Assembly: GCA_040080145.1 (NCBI GenBank)
Contig: JBEBJA010000028.1
Span: forward strand, 1 to 64,000
Reading direction: 5' to 3'
DNA from: JANXVY01 sp040080145
Lineage (GTDB): Bacteria; Pseudomonadota; Alphaproteobacteria; Rhizobiales; Hyphomicrobiaceae
DNA length: 64,000 bases
The notes under the pieces were generated by a model. It saw nothing but the letters and a program-made list of their open reading frames with translations. It made no database searches and had not been told where the DNA came from. Below, one piece after another: positions 8,956 to 16,475 of the stretch. A program made the position numbers and the translations under genes. How positions within the stretch are numbered: position 1 is the first letter of the stretch; each line of letters begins with the position of its first letter.

Positions 8956-9672
8956 ATGGGAAAAGTTTTAGCAATTGTGATCGTGGCGCTGCTCGGGTTC
9001 TACGTCGCGTGGCCAGCGTACAGTTTGATGTCTGTCCAAAACGCCCTCAACACGGAAAATGTTCCCTTGCTCGCCGCAAAGGTTGATTTTCCGCAGGTCC
9101 GTCAGTCACTCACGCCTGCCGTGACCGCCGAAGTGGAAAAGGCAGCCGCTGCCGCAGTCACCCAGGGCGGAGCCGACAACGCAGCCCTGCTCGGCCAGCT
9201 GAAAACGCAGATGGTGCCCAAGATCGTCGAACTGGCGCTGACGACAATCGTGACACCGGAAAGCCTCATGCGGATCTATCGCGAGGGCGGCGATGTGCGC
9301 AAAACGATCTCTGACATCGTTTCGGAAAAGATGGGCAGCGGCGCAGGCGGCCTGGGCGCGCTGGCAGGTGTAATCGGTGGCGGTGGCCACAAGACCGGCG
9401 GTCTCAATGATCTGTTGGGCGGAAAATTTGGCGGATTGCTGGGCAAGAAAGACGCGCAGGGCCAAGCCCAACCAGCGCCCCCGGTTGCTGCCAAGCCGGC
9501 TGCGAAGGCCGCCTTCAGCATAGCAAACATCAAACGGTTCAGCATCATGGGCCCGCTTGGGTTCTCGGTTGGTGTCGCCAAGGATGCAGCCGCGACAGTG
9601 CCTGATGTCGAAACCGACATCGCGTTTACCGGCCTCGATTGGAAGATCGTCGGCGTACGTCCACGGATCTGA
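8956..9672 (+). CDS. DUF2939 domain membrane-anchored protein
   Basis: The product is 238 residues starting at the ATG at 8956, preceded by GGGAGAACAGGT. An N-terminal transmembrane anchor (VLAIVIVALLGFYVAWPAYS, residues 4-23) is followed by the DUF2939 pattern: a small helical domain with LLAAKVDFPQVRQSL. A Gly-rich linker (residues about 130-165) and an Ala/Pro linker precede a C-terminal domain ending FTGLDWKIVGVRPRI. Function of the family is unknown; topology suggests a periplasmic body. Confidence 0.85.
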   Translation: MGKVLAIVIVALLGFYVAWPAYSLMSVQNALNTENVPLLAAKVDFPQVRQSLTPAVTAEVEKAAAAAVTQGGADNAALLGQLKTQMVPKIVELALTTIVTPESLMRIYREGGDVRKTISDIVSEKMGSGAGGLGALAGVIGGGGHKTGGLNDLLGGKFGGLLGKKDAQGQAQPAPPVAAKPAAKAAFSIANIKRFSIMGPLGFSVGVAKDAAATVPDVETDIAFTGLDWKIVGVRPRI

Positions 9673-9786
9673 TCGCGGCCGGGCGGGGCCGCGTGAGCCA
9701 ACCTTGCGCGTGCTTGCTGGAAATTGCTGGCGCATGGTGATGGCGGGTCCGCCATCGCCATAATTAGATCGTGTTCACTCATTCTC

Positions 9787-9974
9787 AGTTGCTGGCGAAT
9801 TTCAGCAACTAGTGTAGCGCACCTGACGTTTGGTACCCGCGAGCGGCTCGTCTCAAAACCAAACGTCAGGTGCTAAAGCTACACTAGAATCATAGGCTTG
9901 CTAGTGTTCCTAGTGGTTCTGACATTTGCTCAGAACCAGGCCGCACCGGGAAGCAAATGTCAGAACCGGAACAC
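9787..9974. repeat. Three consecutive inverted repeats upstream of the muiA-like gene
   Basis: Hairpin 1: AGTTGCTG 9787-9794 with CAGCAACT 9803-9810. Hairpin 2: TAGTGTAGC 9810-9818 plus ACCTGACGTTTGGT 9821-9834, pairing with ACCAAACGTCAGGT 9858-9871 plus GCTACACTA 9878-9886. Hairpin 3: GTGTTCC 9904-9910 plus GGTTCTGACATTTGCT 9915-9930, pairing with AGCAAATGTCAGAACC 9952-9967 plus GGAACAC 9968-9974. All pairings are exact apart from small bulges. The CTAGTGT motif recurs at the ends of units 2 and 3. The last arm ends 20 bases before the next start codon. Confidence 0.88.
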
Positions 9975-9994
9975 GAGATGAGGGGTTTATCGCC

Positions 9995-11698
9995 ATGCGT
10001 TTGACGGCCGTTGTTGTATTCTCAGCGATTGGGCTGAGCGGTGGAGGGGCGATGGCCGCAGATGTTATCGCCAGCTCCACGATTGATGCTGTGACTGTGT
10101 TTCCATCGGGAGCCGAGATAACGCGGGCGGCGAAGGTCAAGCTCGTGGCCGGCGAGGGGCGGATCGTGTTTCCCGATTTGCCGGCCCAGGCGATTGCAGG
10201 TTCCATCCGGGTCGAGGGCAAATCTGCGGGCAAGCTCGAAATCGGGTCGGTCGACACCAAGCGCATGTTCGTTCCGCGATCCGATCCAGCAGCAACGGAC
10301 GCCGAGCGGCGCAAGCTTGAGGATCAGATCGAAGCGTTGAAGGATCAGCGGTCGTTGCTTGAAGGCCAGGTTCAGGCCGCCGAGACTCAGCGAACGCTGC
10401 TGGCCAACTTGGCGGAGTTGCCGAAGGTGCCGCCGCCGCAGCTATCGAATTCCACGCCGGTGGATTGGAAAGCCATACTCTCAACGATTGGGATCGGCAC
10501 GGTCGATGCCAGGAAGCTGGAGCTTGAGGGGCAAGCGAAAATCCGCGATGTGGACCGGCAGATCAAGGATCTGCAGGGCAAGTTGCATGCGATTGCGCCG
10601 GCCAGGGACGAGCGGACCGAGGTCGCGGTGTTCGTGAATGCGGGCGCAGCACTCGAAGCCGAAATGGTCGTGAAGTATCAGGTGCCGTCCGCGTCGTGGA
10701 CAGCGCTTTACGATGCGCGATTGGCAACGGGGTCAAAGTCTGCGGCACCCAAACTCGATTTAACCCGCAGAGCGGCGATCACCCAGACAACCGGCGAGCC
10801 GTGGACCAACGTGGCGCTGGCGCTGTCGACGACGCGGCCAAGCGTCGGGGCATCCGCCCCCGAATTGCGAACGATGAGCGTCGATTTCGTCCCGGATGCG
10901 CCGCCGCCGATGCCGGTTGCAGCGGCTCCTGCCGCACCGGCCCGGTCGATGATGAAGTCTCGCGGCGCGCTAGGTGGAATGGCGGATGAGGCTGACATGG
11001 CGATGACTGCGGGCGCAGTGCCCGAAGCGGTCGTGATGCTGGAGGCGAAGGCCAAGAACGCAGATGTCGTCCAGGCACCGTTCCAGGCAATTTATGGCGT
11101 TCCGGGCCGGGTTACCGTGCTGCCGTCCGGGGAAACAAAGCGGGTTCAGTTGATGGAAGAATCCATCGAGCCGTCGCTGTTGGTGCGCACGGTGCCGAGG
11201 CTGGATGCGAAGGCATATCTCTATGCCAAGCTCTCGTTACCAAAGTCGTCGGCACTGCTGCCAGGCGCGGTGTCGCTATTCCGTGATGGGACGTTTGTGG
11301 GAACCGGACGGTTGCCGTTGTTGGCGCCGGGCGAGGAGCATGAGCTTGGCTTCGGGGCCGACGACGCAATCCGCGTCAAGCATGCCATCGCAGAGGACAA
11401 GCGCGGCGAGAAGGGCCTGATCTCGTCGTCAAAGACCGATACGCGCAACTACAAGATTACCGTCAAGAATATGCATGGGCGCGCCATGGCGGTGACAGTG
11501 TTCGACAATATTCCCGTGTCGCAACAGCAAGACATCAAGGTCTCGCTGACCGCTAAACCCCAGCCAACCAAGACCGATGTCGAAGACAAGCGCGGCGTTA
11601 TTTCATGGGAAATCAAACTCGAAGCCGAGCAGGAGCAGGTGATCGAGTTCGGTTATCAGGTCGTCTGGCCGGGTGCGAAGGCCATCACATATCGGTGA
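9995..11698 (+). CDS. MuiA-family (mucoidy inhibitor A) exported protein
   Basis: The 567-residue product starts with a signal peptide (VVFSAIGLSGGGAMAA). It then has the DUF4140 N-terminal beta domain (STIDAVTVFPSGAEITRAAK), a coiled coil at about residues 100-135 (ERRKLEDQIEALKDQRSLLE), and the DUF4139 domain with WTALYDARL and, near the C-terminus, NYKITVKN. An Ala/Pro/Met-rich insert sits near residues 300-350. The family name comes from an effect on mucoidy in enteric bacteria; biochemical function is unknown. The ATG at 9995 follows GAGGGG. It is followed by a strong terminator. Confidence 0.88.
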   Translation: MRLTAVVVFSAIGLSGGGAMAADVIASSTIDAVTVFPSGAEITRAAKVKLVAGEGRIVFPDLPAQAIAGSIRVEGKSAGKLEIGSVDTKRMFVPRSDPAATDAERRKLEDQIEALKDQRSLLEGQVQAAETQRTLLANLAELPKVPPPQLSNSTPVDWKAILSTIGIGTVDARKLELEGQAKIRDVDRQIKDLQGKLHAIAPARDERTEVAVFVNAGAALEAEMVVKYQVPSASWTALYDARLATGSKSAAPKLDLTRRAAITQTTGEPWTNVALALSTTRPSVGASAPELRTMSVDFVPDAPPPMPVAAAPAAPARSMMKSRGALGGMADEADMAMTAGAVPEAVVMLEAKAKNADVVQAPFQAIYGVPGRVTVLPSGETKRVQLMEESIEPSLLVRTVPRLDAKAYLYAKLSLPKSSALLPGAVSLFRDGTFVGTGRLPLLAPGEEHELGFGADDAIRVKHAIAEDKRGEKGLISSSKTDTRNYKITVKNMHGRAMAVTVFDNIPVSQQQDIKVSLTAKPQPTKTDVEDKRGVISWEIKLEAEQEQVIEFGYQVVWPGAKAITYR

Positions 11699-11844
11699 TG
11701 TTTCGATGTTTCACCTAGCGCGAATTCTTTGCGCACGCGACATAGTACTTGCGTGCGCAGCCGTTAACCGGATACGAACGTCAAAAGCCTAAAATGGCTT
11801 AGTTTCAGAAACTGCCGTCCATTAGCAACTACCGTCGATAAGTG

Positions 11845-11875
11845 AAAGCCGCTCCGTTGGAGCGGCTTTTTTCTT
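11845..11875 (+). terminator. Rho-independent terminator
   Basis: AAAGCCGCTCC (11845-11855) and GGAGCGGCTTT (11859-11869) form an 11-bp perfect stem with loop GTT, followed by TTTTC. It lies between the MuiA-family gene and the convergent small-protein gene. Confidence 0.9.
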
Positions 11876-11912
11876 GTCTACACCCGTTCAACGATGCCGG
11901 CAGCGATCTGGA

Positions 11913-12092
11913 TCAAAGGCCGCGCACGACATTGCCGACCATCAGCACCATATAGGCGGTGATGGCGAGCCAAAACTCCTGGTGGGGCAAGAAGCGCGGG
12001 ATCGGGACGAAGCCCAGCTTGGTGACGAGCGCCAGCGTGCCGAGCACGACGGAGGCGAAGAAGAGGGCTAAGGTCGGCGGATTAAGCCTCAT
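11913..12092 (-). CDS. Small two-helix membrane protein, 59 residues
   Basis: The minus strand encodes 59 residues from the ATG at 12092 to a TGA at 11913. A GGGGGAG ribosome site lies about 8 bases upstream of the ATG. Two hydrophobic helices (LALFFASVVLGTLALVTKLG and FWLAITAYMVLMVGNVV) flank a Pro-rich loop PIPRFLPHQE, giving a hairpin topology. I know of no assigned function. It heads the same way as the two membrane-protein genes upstream. Confidence 0.7.
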   Translation of the reverse strand: MRLNPPTLALFFASVVLGTLALVTKLGFVPIPRFLPHQEFWLAITAYMVLMVGNVVRGL

Positions 12093-12192
12093 GGATGAAC
12101 TCCCCCAAAATGCCGGTCACGGCGGATGCCATTCACAACTGCTGTTGTTATCGTCCGCCTCTGCGGTCTGCGCAAGTGCGGATGACGGAACG

Positions 12193-12705
12193 CTAGAGGG
12201 TGCGTTGGGTGGTGATGGCACCAGCGGGAAGTTCCGTAAATTGATTGGCATCGAGACGGAATCGGATCACGCGGCCTGTCGTGGCGTCGCCTTCACGGCA
12301 GGTCACGAGCAGCGCGCGGCTGGCGGACGTCTGAATATGAGTCATCGCGTCGCCGGCCTCGTCGATATTGGTGATCGTCAGGCGGCGTTCGGTACCATTG
12401 GCGGCAACAGTAATTTGCTGGCCGACGGCGACGGCCTTGACAAGGTTGCCGTTCTTGATCGGCTGGAGCCAAAATTCTTCGGTGCCCGCGATTCCGTCGT
12501 ATGCCCGGCCGACAGCGTTAACCGTTGGCTTCTGCAGGGCGGCGAAGGCCCGCTCAAAACCGGTGGCAACCACTTTTTCGCTATTGAAGGTTGTGAAGAT
12601 CAGCGCGATCACGGCCATGCCCAAACCGCAGGCTACCGGAAGCGCAACCGCCCTGGCACCCTTGCGGGGAGCCGTCGACGATTGGGTGGTGCTATCGATC
12701 GGCAT
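12193..12705 (-). CDS. Hypothetical single-pass membrane protein
   Basis: The product has 170 residues: a short polar N-terminus, one transmembrane helix (VALPVACGLGMAVIALIFTT, about residues 20-40) and a mostly beta periplasmic part with QQITVAANGTERRLTITNID and a late Cys. No family is recognised. GGAGAAAAGCCG precedes the ATG at 12705. It lies between two other minus-strand small membrane-protein genes, possibly one transcription unit. Confidence 0.7.
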   Translation of the reverse strand: MPIDSTTQSSTAPRKGARAVALPVACGLGMAVIALIFTTFNSEKVVATGFERAFAALQKPTVNAVGRAYDGIAGTEEFWLQPIKNGNLVKAVAVGQQITVAANGTERRLTITNIDEAGDAMTHIQTSASRALLVTCREGDATTGRVIRFRLDANQFTELPAGAITTQRTL

Positions 12706-12756
12706 CGGCTTTTCTCCACGATCGCAGACGGTTGCAGCGCCTTCGGCGCCGATCCG

Positions 12757-13101
12757 TCATTCCCGTTCTGGCTTCGACACAACCTTGTGGGATCTAATGT
12801 AGGCTTTACGGAGGTGACGTGCGAACGCTTTATTTAGTGCAAACAATGCTGAAAAAACAGCCGCAAGCATGAGAAATTTTGTGTTTGTACCGCCCATTTC
12901 CCAGCTCCCTGCCATTTGATGTACGAACAATGGCAGTCCAGTGGATCCCTGCGCAGCGGACGGGATCGCGCTTTCAATGCCGAGCAGGCTGCTGGCCGCC
13001 GATGGCCCAAGGATAACGACGGAGATCGCGTAAAAGACGAATAGGCCGGCAATCACGTCGGCTGCAATGCGAATTTTGAATTTTGCCGGTGTGTCCTGCA
13101 T
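12757..13101 (-). CDS. Hypothetical two-pass membrane protein
   Basis: The 114-residue product has a transmembrane helix near residues 13-35 (AADVIAGLFVFYAISVVILG), a 35-residue extracytoplasmic loop, a second helix near 75-90 (FLMLAAVFSALFALNKAF) and a basic C-terminus. AGGAGA precedes the ATG at 13101. I do not recognise a family. Gap 13102-13455, upstream of the aminotransferase gene, holds no convincing gene. Confidence 0.65.
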   Translation of the reverse strand: MQDTPAKFKIRIAADVIAGLFVFYAISVVILGPSAASSLLGIESAIPSAAQGSTGLPLFVHQMAGSWEMGGTNTKFLMLAAVFSALFALNKAFARHLRKAYIRSHKVVSKPERE

Positions 13102-13455
13102 CGTGGTCAGTCTCCTAAGTTACGTGCCGTGACGAACGGATTTGCGTGATGCCTACTCGACCGTGCCGATGTGGCCAGGATTTGCCCTCAATGTGGCAAA
13201 GTTGGCGGTTTTGCCGGTTCTTCACGGATCGTGCTGTTTGGGTCACGGCTCGCAGTGATCCGGCGCGGCAATAAGCGTTTCCTCCGCGCTTGCTGTGCGG
13301 GCAGCATCGGCCTAGTTTGCGCCCGCCCGCGCCGGTTTTTGCGTCGTTACCGCCGCGAGCATTCCCGCCGGGCCGAACCGTCTCAGTCCACAATGACGCC
13401 GAGTCAGTCATCACCACTGCTGATCGCCGTTTGACGTTAACAGGAAGTAAATGCC

Positions 13456-14658
13456 ATGGGCTTCATCGCCGACAGTTTGAACCGCATTTCGCCCTCCGCC
13501 ACGATCGCCGTTTCAACGAAGGCGCGCGAACTCAAAGCTAAAGGGCGCGACATCATTTCGTTGTCCGCCGGTGAGCCTGATTTCGATACACCGCAAAACA
13601 TCAAGGATGCCGCAGTCAAAGCGCTGGCAGCTGGCAAGACCAAATACACCGACGTGGACGGCATCCCTGAACTCAAGGCGGCGATCTGCGCCAAGTTCAA
13701 GCGCGAGAACGGTTTGGACTACAAACCGAGCCAGGTGTCGGTTGGCACCGGCGGCAAGCAGGTGCTTTACAATGCCCTGCTGGCGACGCTGAACCCCGGC
13801 GACGAGGTCATCATTCCCGCGCCGTGCTGGGTGTCGTATGCCGACATCGTGCTGCTCGGCGGCGGCACGCCGGTGTTCGTCGAGACGACGGCTGAAAACG
13901 GCTACAAGCTGTTGGGCAAGGACCTGGAAGCGGCGATCACGCCGAAAACCAAGTGGATGCTGTTCAACGCGCCGTCGAACCCGACCGGGGCTGCCTACAC
14001 CCACGCCGAGGTCAAGGCGATCACCGATGTGCTGATGAAGCATAAGCATGTGTGGCTGCTGACCGACGACATGTACGAGCACCTGCTCTATGACGGCCTC
14101 AAGTTCTACACCCCGGTTGCCGTCGAGCCCGGCCTCTATGATCGCACGCTGACCATGAACGGGCTGTCGAAGGCCTACTGCATGACCGGCTGGCGGCTTG
14201 GCTATGCGGCTGGCCCAGAGCCTCTCATCAAGGCGATGTGCAAGCTGCAATCGCAGTCGACGTCCAACCCGTGCTCGATCACGCAGTGGGCGGCTGTCGA
14301 GGCACTGAATGGACCGCAGGACTTCATTGCCCGTCACAACGCCGAGTTCGTGAAGCGCCGCGATCTGGTGGTGTCGATGCTCAATCAGGCCAAAGGGCTG
14401 ACCTGCCCCAAACCGGAAGGCGCGTTCTATGTCTACCCGTCGTGCGCAGGTGCCATCGGCAAGACGACGGCCGCCGGCACAGTCATCAAGACGGACGAGG
14501 ATTTCGTGACGGCGCTGCTCGATGAAGAAGGCGTCGCCTGTGTGCATGGCGCGGCTTTTGCTGGAAGCCCGGCGTTCCGCATCTCGTACGCAACGTCGAT
14601 TGAAGCGCTCGAAGAAGCCTGTAAGCGGATTCAGCGGTTCTGCGGCAACTTGAAGTAA
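13456..14658 (+). CDS. aatA: Aspartate aminotransferase (class I, PLP)
   Basis: This 400-residue class I aminotransferase should interconvert aspartate/2-oxoglutarate and oxaloacetate/glutamate in the cytoplasm. It has SAGEPDFDTPQNIK near the N-terminus, NAPSNPTGA (171-179), LTDDMYEHLLYDG (202-214) and the PLP lysine Lys239 in NGLSKAYCMTGWRLGYA. A late Arg in PAFRISYATS binds the substrate carboxylate. It resembles the alphaproteobacterial subgroup Ib AatA, some of which also use prephenate (family knowledge). AGGAAG precedes the ATG. Confidence 0.95.
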   Translation: MGFIADSLNRISPSATIAVSTKARELKAKGRDIISLSAGEPDFDTPQNIKDAAVKALAAGKTKYTDVDGIPELKAAICAKFKRENGLDYKPSQVSVGTGGKQVLYNALLATLNPGDEVIIPAPCWVSYADIVLLGGGTPVFVETTAENGYKLLGKDLEAAITPKTKWMLFNAPSNPTGAAYTHAEVKAITDVLMKHKHVWLLTDDMYEHLLYDGLKFYTPVAVEPGLYDRTLTMNGLSKAYCMTGWRLGYAAGPEPLIKAMCKLQSQSTSNPCSITQWAAVEALNGPQDFIARHNAEFVKRRDLVVSMLNQAKGLTCPKPEGAFYVYPSCAGAIGKTTAAGTVIKTDEDFVTALLDEEGVACVHGAAFAGSPAFRISYATSIEALEEACKRIQRFCGNLK

Positions 14659-14703
14659 GGATGGCTGGGTTCGCCTAACTCAACGAACCAGCCTCCCAAC
14701 ACA

Positions 14704-14750
14704 CTGTTTCCCCGGACGGCACTGCACGTGCCGGTCCGGGGACTTGCCAC
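14704..14750. repeat. Palindromic intergenic element, partial copy A
   Basis: CACTGTTTCCCCGGAC opens this copy, and TCCCCGGAC (14709-14717) pairs with GTCCGGGGA (14734-14742). The first half matches the longer elements at 20680-20792 and 52784-52900; the second half is missing. It lies between convergent genes and may double as a bidirectional terminator. Confidence 0.8.
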
Positions 14751-14774
14751 ACAGCAGCGCGGTGAAGAAATCCG

Positions 14775-16475
14775 CTACCGTTCGCGGCCGCTGTTGGCCG
14801 CAACTTCACGCAACGGGGCTAACACGTAGTCGATGGCGCGGCGCTGGCCGGTCAGAATTTCCACCGTGACCGACATGCCGGGGCTGAGCGCGATTTCCTT
14901 GCCGTCCACATTGATGGTGCTCTTTTCCAGGCGGACGGTGGCTGGGAACACGAGGTTGGGGCCTTTTGCACCGGCCCCGCTTGTCGCGCCGCCGGGGCGT
15001 GCCGCCTGCATCGGATCGGCCATGGCGATGGCATCGCGTTCCTCAACGGCATCACGGGAGACGCGGGCGACTTTGCCCGAGATTGAGCCAAACCGGGTAA
15101 AGGGGAAAGCCTCGATCTTGATAATGGCGTCCTGGCCCGGGTTCACAAAGCCAATGTCCAGGTTCTGGATCATCGCTTCGATTTCGATCGGGCCGTCCGT
15201 TGGGACAATGGTCATCAACGATTGCGCACCGCTGACCACCTGACCGACGGTTGAGACGGCAAGCTGTTGAATGGTGCCGGTGATCGGCGATTTCAGCGTG
15301 GCGCGCTCGTTCTTAGCGGTCGCCTTGACGAGATCCTGCGCGATTCGGTCGGCTTTGCGTTCGGCTTCGGCGAGCTTACTCGACTGGTCGGAGACGAACT
15401 GGCTGATAAGCTCCTCGATCTTGGATGCGACCGTATTGATGGCGGCTTCGGTTTCGACAAGCTGGCCCTTTTCGGACGTCTGCGCCGTCATGTGCGATTC
15501 ATATTGCGACAGCACCTCGATGACGAGGGCGCGCGACAGCGAGCCGGTGTCATTCAACTGCGTACGCATGTCGACGCGCTCTTTAGCAAGGGCGATCACC
15601 TTGGCGCGCGACTCGATGCTGGCAGTGAGCTTATCGCGCGTCGCCATCCGTTCGGCCAGCTGTGCCACCTGATTTGCGCGGCTCGATTTGAGCTGACCAA
15701 GGTCGCCAGCCAGGACCAGTTCTTCGCGGCTGCGGACGGCATCGGATATGGTTGGATCAAAGGCAATCGGCTTAGGAACCAGCGAACGGTCGGTGTCGCG
15801 GGCGATTTTGATCGCGATGCGGCGGCGGGCAGCTTCAGCACGGGCGGATTCCAACTCCCGGGTCTGAGACTGGCGATCAGCGCCGGTTTCGGTCGGGTCA
15901 AGTTCGAGCAGGATGTCGCCAGCTTTCACACGGCTGCCGTTTTCAACGAAGATTGCAACGACTTTGCCAGCCTCGACCGGCTGGATGACCTTGGACCGGC
16001 CGGACGGCTGGATGCGTCCCTGCGCGACAGCGTGGATGTCGAGTTTGCCAAAGTATGACCACGCAAGCGCGACGACAACGCCGCTGCAGATCAGCCAGAT
16101 GCCAGCAATGCGAACCGGCGACGGCGGGGTTTCAAGCAGCTCAAGCGCTGCGGGTAAGAATTCGCGGTCGGTCGGATCAAGCGCGCGGGTCAGGTCACCG
16201 GGCAAGAGCGGCGCGGACGGGGCAACGGCTGTGGTAGCGGACTTCGCCACCGCCATGGCCATAGACGAGGCCGCACCGGCCGATGATAACGATGCTTCCG
16301 GTTCGTCAACGAACGAGTGCTCGCGGTATTTTCGCAGCCGCTGGAACACCAACGCCAGCACCAGCAGGGCCAGAGTGATCTCGGCGGCCAGCAACACCAG
16401 CGAAGCGGACGGCACGACATCTCCACCAGGAGGTGTGAACGAGGGGACAGCCAGAAACCGGAGCATCCGCATCAT
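14775..16475 (-). CDS. HlyD-family type I secretion adaptor with long N-terminal extension
   Basis: The 566-residue product is the periplasmic membrane-fusion subunit of a type I secretion system. The normal HlyD part starts near residue 125 with a transmembrane helix (IWLICSGVVVALAWSYFGKL), then the barrel-hybrid segment (GRIQPSGRSKVIQPVEAGKV), a long alpha-helical hairpin and the C-terminal LSPGMSVTVEILTGQR. Before it are about 120 extra residues with their own hydrophobic helix (ASLVLLAAEITLALLVLALV), unusual for the family. The gene overlaps the transporter gene by 4 bases. Three near-adjacent ATGs (16475, 16472, 16466) are possible starts; the last is best spaced from GAAGG. Confidence 0.88.
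   Translation of the reverse strand: MMRMLRFLAVPSFTPPGGDVVPSASLVLLAAEITLALLVLALVFQRLRKYREHSFVDEPEASLSSAGAASSMAMAVAKSATTAVAPSAPLLPGDLTRALDPTDREFLPAALELLETPPSPVRIAGIWLICSGVVVALAWSYFGKLDIHAVAQGRIQPSGRSKVIQPVEAGKVVAIFVENGSRVKAGDILLELDPTETGADRQSQTRELESARAEAARRRIAIKIARDTDRSLVPKPIAFDPTISDAVRSREELVLAGDLGQLKSSRANQVAQLAERMATRDKLTASIESRAKVIALAKERVDMRTQLNDTGSLSRALVIEVLSQYESHMTAQTSEKGQLVETEAAINTVASKIEELISQFVSDQSSKLAEAERKADRIAQDLVKATAKNERATLKSPITGTIQQLAVSTVGQVVSGAQSLMTIVPTDGPIEIEAMIQNLDIGFVNPGQDAIIKIEAFPFTRFGSISGKVARVSRDAVEERDAIAMADPMQAARPGGATSGAGAKGPNLVFPATVRLEKSTINVDGKEIALSPGMSVTVEILTGQRRAIDYVLAPLREVAANSGRER

Noticed and set aside
13115..13417. 100-codon minus-strand frame upstream of aatA
   Set aside because: Basic, low-information translation, no ribosome site or motif; the region is better read as promoter DNA.
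13513..14547. 344-codon minus-strand frame across the aminotransferase gene
   Set aside because: Antisense to a clear aatA; no recognisable motif and Arg/His-rich shadow composition.
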